Shown here: positions 16,842-25,908 of the stretch, piece by piece
Numbering within the stretch: the stretch's first letter is position 1
How the letters are laid out: each line of letters opens with the position of its first letter
From: an uncultured Paracoccaceae bacterium
Lineage (GTDB): Bacteria; Pseudomonadota; Alphaproteobacteria; Rhodobacterales; Rhodobacteraceae
DNA length: 64,000 nucleotides
NCBI GenBank assembly: GCA_937895435.1
Contig: CALAXT010000019.1
Span: forward strand, 60,990-124,989
Reading direction: 5' to 3'
Program-made: the position numbers and the translations under genes
Notes under the pieces: generated by a model
The model's database searches: none
The model's input: only the letters and a program-made list of their open reading frames with translations
Told to the model about the DNA's origin: nothing

Positions 16842-18856
16842 GTCTCGTCCTCCACTCGGATTAGGGCATCCACCGCCACTGCGCCGCAGCCCTCGGCACG
16901 CAACATCAGTGGATTTATTTCAATTTCATCAATGTCAGGGCGCTCCTGCAGCAATTGCGCCAATGCCAACGATGTCTTGACCAGCGCCGCCACATCGGCC
17001 CGCGGCCGCCCTCGATACCCATCCAACAAGGGCCAAAGTCGCAATCCACGCAAGGCCGTGTGAATGTCATCACCATCGCAGGGCAAAACCAGCGTGGCTG
17101 TATCAGCCAAGAGTTCTGCGGTCACACCGCCAAATCCCAGTGTTAAAGTGGCACCGTAAACTGGGTCACGCCGCAAGCCCAGCAAAATTTCGGCCACAGC
17201 GCCTTGGACCATTTCTTCAGCCAGATACCTGTGGGCCTCTGGTATCGGTGCCTGATCTGCAAGGCTTCTCAGGCCCAACCGAACGGCACCGGCCTCTGTT
17301 TTATGGGCAAAGCCCAAGCCCTTAAGTGCCAGTGGCGGTGTTAAAACGGTTGCCTTGAGTGTAAGCGCGGGCAGATCAGGCGCGCTGACCCCACGCGGAA
17401 CCGCAACACCTGCCTTTGCCAAAAGAACCTTTGCAGCCGCCTCATCCAGCAGCCTGAGCGGGGCATGACGGACACCATGGGCAGGCCACGGCCGCCAGCC
17501 CACCCGCCCAGGCTCTGTCATGCTTGCAGCCGTCAGTGCGCCCAACGCTGCCTCAAGCCCCATCAAAGGCGCAATGCCGCGCTCAATCAACGCGATGGCC
17601 AGTGCTTCATCAAAATTCTCGGGCAAAGAGGCAACAGGAAAGGCCGGCTTGCCCGTCTCAGCAGCAGCGGCCTCAATAGCATCCAATGCTGGCTGGAATG
17701 AACTGGGATCACATCGATCTGACCGTGGGGGATCGATCACAAAAATCCCCGCATCATAACCAGACAACATCGTCGCAAAAACATCGCGCGTGCGTGGCCC
17801 ATCGCCCCAAATAAATGTATGATAATCCAGTGGATTAGCAATGGTGACAATCGGCCCCAAAATATCAGATAACTTGTTGCGTTGTGGCTCTGATGGGGCG
17901 GGGAAATTCAAACCAAAGGGGGCAGCCAAGTCTGCCACCAATCCCGCCTCACCCCCCGAACAAGAAAGTGAGCAGAGTCTTTTGCCAATCTGCGGCCCGT
18001 GCACGTGAAAAATCTTCAGCGTTTCGACCAGCTCAGACAATGTAGCCACCTCAGCAATTCCAGCTTGCCGCAAAAACGCTGATGACGCTGCGCCACCACC
18101 GGCCAAGGATGCCGTGTGTGAGGCCGCCGCGCTGCGTGACAGCTCGGTCTTGCCGGACTTAATGACAACAATCCCTTTACCCGCCATCCGCGCGCGTTCA
18201 GCCACCGCAGCCAAAGCGGGGGCATCATCGATTCCCTCAACATATACACCAAGGGCCGTGACGCGATCGTCATCCAGCAAAGCCCCAGCCAATTCGGCCA
18301 ACCCAACTTGGGCTGCATTTCCCAAACAGGCGACATAGGCCACCGGCAGGCCGCGCGCCTGCATCGTCAAATTGATCACGATGTTCGAAGATTGCGATAA
18401 AAGCGCCACTCCACGCTCAACCAACCGCCCACCATGCTGATCTGGCCAAAGCAATGCGCCGTCTAAGTAATTGATTAGACCGTAACAGTTTGGCCCAAGA
18501 ATAGGCATGTCGCCCGCTGCCACGACCAACTCATTTTGTAAATCCTGGGCACCAGCCTCGGTCCACCCAGATGCAAAACAAACCGCCCCTCCCGCACCAT
18601 TGGCAGCTAAACGGCGGATAACCTCAATCGTAGCATGACGATTCACACCAACAAAAGTCGCATCAGGCGCATCAGGTAGGGCATCGATCGATGGAAAGCA
18701 TGCAACCCCAGCAATTTCAGCTCGAGTAGGGTGCACAGGCCAGATATTCCCTGAAAACTGCATTTTTCTGCATTGTTCAATAACATTTGCGGCCCATACA
18801 GAGCCCAGAACAGCAACCGATTTCGGTCGTAACAGCCGAGAAAATGATCGTGCCAT
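16838..18856 (-). CDS. ADP-forming acyl-CoA ligase (acetate-CoA ligase family)
   Basis: A 672-residue NDP-forming acyl-CoA synthetase with alpha and beta parts fused: a CoA-binding Rossmann domain at the start (LRPKSVAVLGS), two ligase flavodoxin-like domains, the phospho-His site in AASHTASLAGG (about residue 245), and a C-terminal ATP-grasp domain (from about 455, EAAAKVLLAKAGVAVPRG). Such enzymes make an acyl-CoA from acid, CoA and ATP through an acyl phosphate and phosphohistidine. Lying between an acyl-CoA dehydrogenase and a CaiD-like hydratase, it would activate gamma-butyrobetaine or crotonobetaine, a job done by the AMP-forming CaiC in enteric bacteria. The substrate is inferred from context. 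Confidence 0.85.
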   Translation of the reverse strand: MARSFSRLLRPKSVAVLGSVWAANVIEQCRKMQFSGNIWPVHPTRAEIAGVACFPSIDALPDAPDATFVGVNRHATIEVIRRLAANGAGGAVCFASGWTEAGAQDLQNELVVAAGDMPILGPNCYGLINYLDGALLWPDQHGGRLVERGVALLSQSSNIVINLTMQARGLPVAYVACLGNAAQVGLAELAGALLDDDRVTALGVYVEGIDDAPALAAVAERARMAGKGIVVIKSGKTELSRSAAASHTASLAGGGAASSAFLRQAGIAEVATLSELVETLKIFHVHGPQIGKRLCSLSCSGGEAGLVADLAAPFGLNFPAPSEPQRNKLSDILGPIVTIANPLDYHTFIWGDGPRTRDVFATMLSGYDAGIFVIDPPRSDRCDPSSFQPALDAIEAAAAETGKPAFPVASLPENFDEALAIALIERGIAPLMGLEAALGALTAASMTEPGRVGWRPWPAHGVRHAPLRLLDEAAAKVLLAKAGVAVPRGVSAPDLPALTLKATVLTPPLALKGLGFAHKTEAGAVRLGLRSLADQAPIPEAHRYLAEEMVQGAVAEILLGLRRDPVYGATLTLGFGGVTAELLADTATLVLPCDGDDIHTALRGLRLWPLLDGYRGRPRADVAALVKTSLALAQLLQERPDIDEIEINPLMLRAEGCGAVAVDALIRVEDET

Positions 18857-18913
18857 TAGGTCAACGCCTGTGTCATGATCCGCAGACCGGGGGCTGCCCG
18901 CCCCCGGACCCCC

Positions 18914-18940
18914 GGGGATATTTGCGAACGAAAGAAGCCA
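18914..18940 (+). repeat. Intergenic repeat, forward copy
   Basis: The element contains GGGGATATTTGCGAACGAAA after a C-rich run. A copy in reverse orientation lies at 19057-19084. Short GGGGATATTT/GGAGTATTT elements followed by an AAGAAG or ATGAAG tail are, from my knowledge, widespread between genes in Rhodobacterales. Confidence 0.55.
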
Positions 18941-19056
18941 ATAAAAGGAACATCCTGCCTCATATTAAGAGACAGGATGCCCTCTTCCGTTACGGTCATC
19001 GGCGTCCCCGCCTGTACCGTTTCACGAGTGTGGACCGCAAATATTAACAAATCGTT

Positions 19057-19084
19057 CCCTCTTCTGTTCCTAAATATCCCCGCC
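19057..19084 (-). repeat. Intergenic repeat, reverse copy
   Basis: Read on the minus strand it contains CGGGGATATTTAGGAACAGA, matching the forward copy at 18914-18940 over about 20 of 24 bases. Confidence 0.55.
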
Positions 19085-19105
19085 GGAGGCAAGAATTTCA
19101 TGGCA

Positions 19106-20266
19106 TCAGGCGCCAAGCGGGCGGAGCAGATCACGCGCGATAATGTGGCGTTGGATCTCAGATGTCCCATCCCATATCCGCTCGACACGGGCGTCTCGCC
19201 AAAATCGTTCCAGTGGCAGGTCGTCCATCAGGCCCATGCCACCATAAATTTGTATTGCCCGGTCTGTGACGCGGGCCAGCATTTCTGTAGCGTAAAGTTT
19301 CGCTGATGCGATTTCTCGGTTTGCGGGCAACCCTTGATCAAGCCGCCATGCTGCAGCAAGGGTCAAGTGGTCGGCTCCGTCAATTTCGGTGATGCTGTCG
19401 GCCAGTTGGAAAGCAACACCTTGGAATTTACCAATGGGTTGTCCGAACTGTTTTCGTTCAGCTGCGTAGTGGTGCATGAGATCAAACACGCGCCGGGCGC
19501 GGCCAACAGACATTGTCGCCACCGTGATGCGCGTGGCATACAGCCATTCGTTCATCACCGCAAATCCGCCCCCAACTTCGCCCAGAACTTGGGTGTCGGG
19601 CAGGCGACAGTTATCAAATTCCAATATCATATTTTTATAGCCGCGGTGGCTGACCGAGCGATAACCGTCGCGAATTGTGAATCCGGGCGTGCCGCGATCG
19701 ACAAGAAATGTTGTGATTTTTTTCTTTGCACCAGCCGTGGTTTGCTCTTCTCCGGTTGCGACAAAGACGATTACAAAGTCGGCATGATCGGCCCCTGAGA
19801 TGAAGTGCTTGGTACCGTTCAAAACCCAATCGCCATTATCGCGTTGCGCGGTGCATTTCATGCCGCGTACGTCAGACCCGGCGTCTGGTTCTGTCATGGC
19901 GAGCGCATCCATCCGCTCGCCGCGAACGGCAGGCATCAGATATTGTTCAATCTGATCACCCTGACATGCCATCAATATATTTTGGGGCCGCCCAAAAAAG
20001 TGGTTAAGCGCCATAGACCCACGGCCAAGTTCCCGTTCAACCAAAGCAAATTCAAGATGGGACAGACCTGCACCACCCACAGACTCTGGAAAGTTGCAGG
20101 CGTAAAATCCCAATTCGATCGTTTTGCGTTTGATTTCAGCGGCGATTTCGGTGGGGACCTCACCCGTACGTTCCACCAACGTTTCATGCGGATAGATTTC
20201 GTTTTCAACGAAGCTGCGCACCGTTGCGACAATCATCTCTTGTTCGTCGGTCAAGCCAAAATGCAT
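19106..20266 (-). CDS. Acyl-CoA dehydrogenase, predicted gamma-butyrobetainyl-CoA dehydrogenase
   Basis: A 386-residue acyl-CoA dehydrogenase with the FAD motif ALAMTEPDAGSDVRG, HFISGADHADFVIVF, the FGQPIGKFQGV motif, and a C-terminal GGMGLMDDLPLERFWRDARVERIWDGTSEIQR. The usual catalytic Glu (YEGT) is Asp here (WDGT). Its ATG overlaps the stop of the carnitine dehydrogenase fusion (TGATG). In this operon it would oxidise gamma-butyrobetainyl-CoA to crotonobetainyl-CoA, parallel to the CaiA family. A branched- or short-chain acyl-CoA is the alternative if the operon assignment is wrong. Confidence 0.85.
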   Translation of the reverse strand: MHFGLTDEQEMIVATVRSFVENEIYPHETLVERTGEVPTEIAAEIKRKTIELGFYACNFPESVGGAGLSHLEFALVERELGRGSMALNHFFGRPQNILMACQGDQIEQYLMPAVRGERMDALAMTEPDAGSDVRGMKCTAQRDNGDWVLNGTKHFISGADHADFVIVFVATGEEQTTAGAKKKITTFLVDRGTPGFTIRDGYRSVSHRGYKNMILEFDNCRLPDTQVLGEVGGGFAVMNEWLYATRITVATMSVGRARRVFDLMHHYAAERKQFGQPIGKFQGVAFQLADSITEIDGADHLTLAAAWRLDQGLPANREIASAKLYATEMLARVTDRAIQIYGGMGLMDDLPLERFWRDARVERIWDGTSEIQRHIIARDLLRPLGA

Positions 20267-21735
20267 CAGGTTTTCCTTTGTCCGATCATCCGGCCGGCCC
20301 GCTCGGGGCGGGGCAAGCTGGCGTGGGTTTGGGCCAAATTGGTGAGGCGCGCGAGAATGTTGGCGGGGGCAGCGCAGGCTTTGCCCGCCGCCATGTCGAC
20401 ATGTAACAGCATCTGTTCGATGGTCGCCACGCTTTCTGTCCCGCGCAGAATTGTTATAAAAATATGAGCGCGCTTTTCATCAATGGCCAAGATCTGCAGC
20501 GTGCCAGTCAGTTGATCGCCCAGTTTTGCCTCGCCCAAGTGGCAGATGTGGCTTTCGGCCGTGTAATAGCTAAAGCCTGATTTTACATAGTCGAGATCTG
20601 CACCAATCATGCGCAAAAAGGCGTCCGAGGTTTCCGACGCAGCAAAGAGATAGCGGCTTTCGGTCATATGGCCGTTGTAGTCGATCCAACTTGGCAGCAC
20701 CTGCATGCGTGCCATGGCCAGCGGCCCTGAGGCGGGGGCCGCGTCTGCGCCCGTCAGCGTTTGTGCGCGGCGTTTGTCGTGATCTTTTAGAACACGCCCG
20801 GCGCCCCAATCGCGGTCTTTCAACGCACGCAGAAATCCGATCAAGTTTGAATCGCGGATACGTTCCAATTCGCGGATCGTATATTGGCCAGATTGCGCAT
20901 CTGATTGCCCAGCAATCAAATCCACCAACTCGTCGGTGAATTCAGGGACATCCATCAGTTTTGTCCACGGCCAGGTCAGGCAGGGGCCAAATTGCGCCAT
21001 GAAATGCTTCATGCCTGCCTCACCGCCAGCCACGCGATAGGTTTCAAACAGCCCCATCTGGCCCCAACGCAGGCCAAAGCCCATCCGAATGGCCTCATCG
21101 ATTTCCTCGGTTGTGGCAACGCCGTCTTTGACCAGCCAGAGCGCCTCGCGCCAGACGGCTTCTAAAAAGCGGTCAGCAATATGGGCGTCAATTTCCTTGC
21201 GCACATGCAATGGAAACATACCAATTTCGCGCAGAATGTCTTTGGCACGTTCTATCCCTGCAGGGTCAGATTTGGCGCTTGGCACCACTTCGGCCAAGGG
21301 CAGTAAATAGACCGGGTTGAAGGGATGGGCTACGAAGATCATTGCTGGGTTGGCAGCATTTTCCTGCAATTGTGACGGTTTAAAGCCGGATGTTGATGAC
21401 CCAATCAACACATCTGGTGCTGCTTGTTGCACTTGGGCGAAAACACGGTGTTTCAGCTCCAGACGTTCGGAGACTGATTCTTGAATGTAATCAGCGCCTT
21501 CGACGGCTTCTGTAATGCTTTGCGCAAAGTTCAGATGCCCCTCTGGGGGCATAGGGCCGTCACTAAGTGCGGGTAATGCGGCACGGGCATTGGCCATGAC
21601 TTCAGCAATTTTGCGCTCGGCCTCTGGGTCTGGATCAAAGACGGATACATTCCAACCATTGAGTAAGAACCGTGCAGCCCAGCCACCACCGATCACCCCA
21701 CCACCGATGATGGCGGCTTTTTTTGTTTTGGTCAT
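20266..21735 (-). CDS. lcdH: L-carnitine 3-dehydrogenase fused to a betainyl-CoA thioesterase
   Basis: This 489-residue protein has two parts. Residues 1-320 are a 3-hydroxyacyl-CoA-dehydrogenase-type NAD enzyme ([55 protein letters not shown]), matching L-carnitine dehydrogenase. Residues about 345-489 are a hotdog thioesterase with the [14 protein letters not shown] motif. The same fusion is known in rhizobial carnitine degradation. The first half oxidises L-carnitine to 3-dehydrocarnitine; the second would hydrolyse betainyl-CoA to glycine betaine. It overlaps cdhC (ATGA) and the next dehydrogenase gene (TGATG), so all three are translationally coupled. Confidence 0.92.
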   Translation of the reverse strand: MTKTKKAAIIGGGVIGGGWAARFLLNGWNVSVFDPDPEAERKIAEVMANARAALPALSDGPMPPEGHLNFAQSITEAVEGADYIQESVSERLELKHRVFAQVQQAAPDVLIGSSTSGFKPSQLQENAANPAMIFVAHPFNPVYLLPLAEVVPSAKSDPAGIERAKDILREIGMFPLHVRKEIDAHIADRFLEAVWREALWLVKDGVATTEEIDEAIRMGFGLRWGQMGLFETYRVAGGEAGMKHFMAQFGPCLTWPWTKLMDVPEFTDELVDLIAGQSDAQSGQYTIRELERIRDSNLIGFLRALKDRDWGAGRVLKDHDKRRAQTLTGADAAPASGPLAMARMQVLPSWIDYNGHMTESRYLFAASETSDAFLRMIGADLDYVKSGFSYYTAESHICHLGEAKLGDQLTGTLQILAIDEKRAHIFITILRGTESVATIEQMLLHVDMAAGKACAAPANILARLTNLAQTHASLPRPERAGRMIGQRKT

Positions 21736-22643
21736 TTGGGTGCCCTTTTGGTCAGGTTAAGTTTGGTGCGGACTTCGGCTGGTGTCATGATCCGCGCACC
21801 CAAGCCTTGGATGATGCCCACGGCGCGCTCGACGAGTTGCGCATTGGTGGCCAGTTGCCCCTTGCCAAGCCACAGATTGTCTTCGAGGCCGACGCGCACA
21901 TTGCCGCCCGCCAAAACCGAAGCGGCGACATAGGGCATTTGATCACGGCCCAACGAAAAGGCCGACCAATTCCAATCTGTCGGAACATTATTGACCATCG
22001 CCATGAAGGTGTTCAGGTCATTTGGGGCCCCCCAGGGCACCCCCATGCACAGCTGCACCAGCGCGGGGGATGTCAGAACACCCTCACTGACCAGTTGCTT
22101 TGCAAACCAAAGATGGCCGGTATCAAAGGCCTCAATTTCGGGGCAAACGCCCAGATCTGTCATCATCTGGCCCATAGCGCGCAGCATGCCGGGTGTATTT
22201 GTCATGACGTAATCGGCTTCGGCGAAATTCATTGTGCCACAATCCAACGTACAGATTTCTGGCAGGCATTCGGCAATATGGCGCATCCGCTCGGTCGCGC
22301 CAACCATATCGGTGCTTTGTGCATTGAACGGCAACGGTGACTCGACAGGGCCAAAGACCATATCACCGCCCATTCCAGCCGTCAGGTTCAGCACAACATC
22401 CGTGGCGCTGTCGCGAATACGTTCGGTCACTTCGCGGTAAAGGGCGACGTCACGTGACGGCTTGCCAGTTTCGGGATCACGGACGTGGCAGTGCACGATA
22501 GCAGCGCCGGCTTTTGCCGCGGCAATCGCACTGCCTGCAATCTGTGCAGGGCTGCGTGGCACATGCGGGCTGCGGTCTTGGGTGGCCCCCGAGCCGGTGA
22601 CAGCGCAGGTGATAAAGACGTCTTTGGTCATCGAAAGTGGCAT
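21732..22643 (-). CDS. cdhC: 3-dehydrocarnitine cleavage enzyme (BKACE/DUF849 family)
   Basis: A 303-residue beta-keto acid cleavage enzyme. Zinc ligands sit in [11 protein letters not shown] (two His), and [11 protein letters not shown] and the QLVERA helix match the family. With acetyl-CoA, CdhC converts 3-dehydrocarnitine to betainyl-CoA and acetoacetate. The neighbouring carnitine dehydrogenase-thioesterase fusion makes this the likely BKACE subtype. The ATG at 22643 follows GGGAGA; it is the first gene of the minus-strand operon and divergent from the CdhR-like regulator. Confidence 0.9.
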   Translation of the reverse strand: MPLSMTKDVFITCAVTGSGATQDRSPHVPRSPAQIAGSAIAAAKAGAAIVHCHVRDPETGKPSRDVALYREVTERIRDSATDVVLNLTAGMGGDMVFGPVESPLPFNAQSTDMVGATERMRHIAECLPEICTLDCGTMNFAEADYVMTNTPGMLRAMGQMMTDLGVCPEIEAFDTGHLWFAKQLVSEGVLTSPALVQLCMGVPWGAPNDLNTFMAMVNNVPTDWNWSAFSLGRDQMPYVAASVLAGGNVRVGLEDNLWLGKGQLATNAQLVERAVGIIQGLGARIMTPAEVRTKLNLTKRAPK

Positions 22644-22711
22644 GTTCTTCTCCCTTTGCTTGACAATATAGCGGGCTTGCAGTGGAAGATTTTACATTTT
22701 ACGAAACACAT

Positions 22712-23689
22712 ATGACCAAAGATGCAAACATATTCACCCGCACCCATGAGCCGCTGGATATCGCGCTGCTGGTTTTGCCGCAGGCATCTATTTTAGAGGT
22801 GGCCGCGACGCTTGACCCGATGCGCAGTGCCAACCGCCATTTGGGACGTGAGGCGTTTCGCTGGCGGGTGGTTAGCCCCAATGGGGCTGCAGTGCCGCTG
22901 ACCTGTGGGTTAGAGCTGCCAAGCTGCGGCGGTTTAGAGGCTGCAATTGGGGCAGACGCCCTGGTGGTGATTGCGGGCTTTCGGCAGGCCGAGGTCGCAA
23001 CCCGGCCCCTCATTGCGGTGCTGCGCCGGATTGCACCGCGCTTTCGCATGTTGGGGGGAATTGATGCTGGGCCTTGGGTTTTGGCGCGGGCGGGGTTGCT
23101 CGATGGCCACCGTGCAACGGTTCATTGGGAAGATCTTGAAGATCTGGCAAGCGCCTATCCTAAGATTGATGTGGTGCCCGATCGCTATGTGATTTCGGGG
23201 CCCAGAATGACGGCGGGTGGGGCGGCACCTGCGGCGGATTTGATGTTGCGACTGATTGGCGCGCGGCTTGGCGCGCCGCTTGCGATGCAAGTGGCCTCTA
23301 GCTTTATTTATGAGGCACATCGCGATGGCACTGCGCCACAGGTTGCGGCGACGCGGCGGGGGCCGGGGCGATCTGATCCGCGGGTTGCAGCTGCGGTCGC
23401 ACGTATGATGGCGCGATTGGATGACCCGGAAACCATTCAAGTTACCGCATGCGCTGTTGGCGTAACCCAACGCCGGCTGGAAATGCTGTTTCGTACAGAA
23501 TTGGGCATGGGGCCGGGGGCTTATGGCCGAAATTTGCGGCTGCAGGCGGCGCGGCGGCTGGTTGTAGATACAAGCCATCCCCTGCAAGAGGTGGCGTTGC
23601 GTTGTGGTTTTTCGTCGCAGGCTGCGTTTGCACGCGCCTTTCGTCAGCATTTTGGCCAAAGCGCCAGTGCGATGCGTGGTTCTGCCTGA
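22712..23689 (+). CDS. cdhR: GATase1-like AraC-family regulator, CdhR-like
   Basis: A regulator of about 325 residues with an N-terminal DJ-1/GATase1-like sensor domain (residues about 10-175) and a C-terminal AraC-type double HTH (VTQRRLEMLFRTELGMGPGAY, then HPLQEVALRCGFSSQAAFARAF). The nucleophile-elbow position is GGIDAGPW, without the Cys of true amidotransferases, as in the regulators CdhR and GbdR. Its divergent position next to cdhC suggests carnitine- or butyrobetaine-dependent activation. The ATG at 22712 gives the usual N-terminus, but a GTG at 22682 is in frame and neither has a strong ribosome site. Confidence 0.87.
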   Translation: MTKDANIFTRTHEPLDIALLVLPQASILEVAATLDPMRSANRHLGREAFRWRVVSPNGAAVPLTCGLELPSCGGLEAAIGADALVVIAGFRQAEVATRPLIAVLRRIAPRFRMLGGIDAGPWVLARAGLLDGHRATVHWEDLEDLASAYPKIDVVPDRYVISGPRMTAGGAAPAADLMLRLIGARLGAPLAMQVASSFIYEAHRDGTAPQVAATRRGPGRSDPRVAAAVARMMARLDDPETIQVTACAVGVTQRRLEMLFRTELGMGPGAYGRNLRLQAARRLVVDTSHPLQEVALRCGFSSQAAFARAFRQHFGQSASAMRGSA

Positions 23690-23886
23690 GGGTTGGGACT
23701 TTGGGCCGTTGCGTGGCGGGGTGTTGCGCAGGCTGTTCGGTTCTCTATCGGTTTGGCTGCGACATCTCAGGTCGTTTCCTGCTTTGATCTGGGGGTAACA
23801 AGGCTTTAGACGGCAGAGACGGGCGCAAGCCCCCGTTTGGGGTGGGGATTGTTTGATGGTTCGGCAGCACAGGACAGGGGTAGGAC

Positions 23887-25908
23887 GTGGCGATTTTTCT
23901 GGGTGTTGACACGGGCGGCACGTATACGGATGCGGTTGTGCTGGATGATAGCGCCAACCAAGTGCTGGCCTCGGCCAAGTCTTTGACCACGCGCGCTGAT
24001 CTTTCGCTTGGAATCGGGCGGGCTGTCGATGCAGCACTTGCCAAAGCAGCCGTTCGTCCGGATCAAATTGCGATGGTATCGCTGTCGACAACGCTTGCCA
24101 CAAACGCGTTGGTTGAGGGGCAGGGTGGACGCGTTGCGTTGGTTTTTATTGGCTTTGATGCCGCAGATTTGAACCGTGGCGGCTTGGTTGAGGCGCTGAA
24201 AGGTGATCCGGTGATACAACTTGCGGGGGGGCATGGCCACTCTGGCGCTCAGGTGGTGCCGTTTGACATGGCGGGTCTTGAGCGCGCATTGACCGAATTG
24301 GGTGACAGTGTTTCAGGCTTTGCCATTGCTGCCAGCTTTGGTGTGCGCAACCCGGCGCATGAAATTGCTGCGCGCGATGCCATTCGGGCGCGCACCGGTC
24401 GCCCGGTAACATGTGCCCATGAGCTTTCTGCCCGGCTAAACGGGCCAAAACGTGCGTTGACGGCAGTTTTGAACGCCCGGCTGATTGGCATGATTGACCG
24501 GTTGGTAACAGGGTGTGAACAGCATCTGTCCCATATTGGTATTGTGGCACCGCTGATGGTGGTGCGGGGGGATGGCGCGCTGATTTCAGCGGCTATGGTG
24601 CGCGAGCGGCCGATTGAAACGATTCTGTCGGGGCCGGCGGCCTCGATCGAAGGAGCGCGGTGGTTGACTGGTGAAGACACCGCGCTGGTTTCTGATATTG
24701 GCGGCACGACCACTGATGTTGCGCTGTTGCGCAATGGCCGCCCCGAGATTGATCCGATGGGGGCGCGGGTGGGCGAATTTCGCACAATGGTTGAAGCGGT
24801 TGCGATGCGCACAACGGGGCTTGGTGGTGACAGTGAAGTGTCGCAGGTCAATCTTGGCCTTGGCGGCAGTCTGTTTTTGGGACCGCGCCGATTGATCCCT
24901 GTGGCGTTGATGGCGCAGGACTTTCCTGATTTGGTACATCCGGCGCTTGACCGCGCATTGGCCGCCGAGGCACCGGGCGAACATGATGGCCGTTTTGTTC
25001 TGCCAATGCCACTGCATGGCGCACCCGCGGGTCTTGCCCCGCGGGAAGAGGCGCTGCTGGCACGGATCGGCCAAACACCATGCACGTTGGCATCAGTGCT
25101 GACCTCACGCATGGATGAGGCTGCGCTGACCCGTTTGGTTGCGCGGGGGGCTGTGATGATTTCAGGCGTAACGCCGTCAGACGCCAGCCATGTTTTGGAC
25201 CGTCTGGACAGTTGGGATGGTGCGGCCGCGCAAAAAGCGCTGACGCTTTTTGCGCGCAAGCGCGACGGCAAGGGCGAGCGGATCGCATCAGACAGCTCAG
25301 AGCTTGCACAGCGCATCATCGACCAATTGACCGCGCAAACGGTTGAATGTCTGCTGGAAGCCGCATTTGATGAAGACCGCGCCAGTTGGGGTGACGTGCC
25401 TGCCAAGTCTCTGGCACGCCACCCGCTGACCCACGCAGGTCTTGACCGCCATCAGGGCTTGATCACACTGCAACTGGCGCTTGGTGTGCCGGTGATTGGT
25501 CTTGGGGCATCGGCACCCAGCTATTATGGGGCGGTGGGGGCACGGCTTGGCACGCGGATGATTTTGCCCGAACATGCGGGGGTGGCCAATGCGATTGGTG
25601 CTGTTGTTGGGCAAATTTCGATGCGCGCCGAGGGGGCTGTGACCGCACGTGGCCCGGGCCGGTTTGCGGCACTTTTGGCTGCAGGCCCGCAGGATTTTTC
25701 TGACAGGGATGCCGCTTTGAGTGCAATGGAAACCGCGCTCCGCCAAGAGGCCAAGTCCCGCGCTTTGGCTGCGGGTGCCCAAGAGTTGCGCTTTGAGGTG
25801 ACCACAGATTTGCGTGAGGCGATGATTGAGGGTCAGCCGATGTTTATTGAGGCCCGGATTATGGTTACCGCTATGGGGCGCCCGCGCAGCGCTGTCGTTC
25901 CAAGCTAG
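23887..25908 (+). CDS. Hydantoinase/oxoprolinase subunit A-like protein
   Basis: A 673-residue member of the HyuA family (ATP-dependent hydantoinase/5-oxoprolinase/acetone carboxylase type). It shows the ATPase phosphate motifs VDTGGTYTDAVVLD at the start and SDIGGTTTDVALL at about residue 275, plus LSGPAASIEGAR. The GTG start follows AGGGGTAGGAC. HyuA normally works with a HyuB subunit, but none is encoded beside it; the downstream neighbour is a convergent AbrB-family gene sharing the stop region. Function is therefore open: cleavage of a cyclic amide or N-methylated heterocycle is a guess from the nearby methylamine-type genes. Confidence 0.85.
   Translation: MAIFLGVDTGGTYTDAVVLDDSANQVLASAKSLTTRADLSLGIGRAVDAALAKAAVRPDQIAMVSLSTTLATNALVEGQGGRVALVFIGFDAADLNRGGLVEALKGDPVIQLAGGHGHSGAQVVPFDMAGLERALTELGDSVSGFAIAASFGVRNPAHEIAARDAIRARTGRPVTCAHELSARLNGPKRALTAVLNARLIGMIDRLVTGCEQHLSHIGIVAPLMVVRGDGALISAAMVRERPIETILSGPAASIEGARWLTGEDTALVSDIGGTTTDVALLRNGRPEIDPMGARVGEFRTMVEAVAMRTTGLGGDSEVSQVNLGLGGSLFLGPRRLIPVALMAQDFPDLVHPALDRALAAEAPGEHDGRFVLPMPLHGAPAGLAPREEALLARIGQTPCTLASVLTSRMDEAALTRLVARGAVMISGVTPSDASHVLDRLDSWDGAAAQKALTLFARKRDGKGERIASDSSELAQRIIDQLTAQTVECLLEAAFDEDRASWGDVPAKSLARHPLTHAGLDRHQGLITLQLALGVPVIGLGASAPSYYGAVGARLGTRMILPEHAGVANAIGAVVGQISMRAEGAVTARGPGRFAALLAAGPQDFSDRDAALSAMETALRQEAKSRALAAGAQELRFEVTTDLREAMIEGQPMFIEARIMVTAMGRPRSAVVPS

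Larger units (their letters stand above)
18857..19105. other. Intergenic region with inverted repeat elements inside the carnitine operon
   Basis: These 249 bases separate two genes of one strand and carry no convincing gene. They hold two inverted copies of a GGGGATATTT-type element (about 18914-18940 and 19057-19084) and, between them, a smaller hairpin around 18946-18976 with arms CATCCTG and CAGGATG. The structure may stabilise or process the transcript, or mark a weak internal terminator and promoter. Confidence 0.6.

Noticed and set aside
22934..24103. Long open frame antisense to the CdhR-like gene and the following gap
   Set aside because: Its product is rich in Arg, His, Pro and Gln without any family motif, and it is the mirror of a well-supported coding frame.
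24249..25406. 385-residue open frame antisense to the hydantoinase A-like gene
   Set aside because: Low-complexity Ser/Ala/Arg composition and no ribosome site; the sense frame has clear ATPase motifs.
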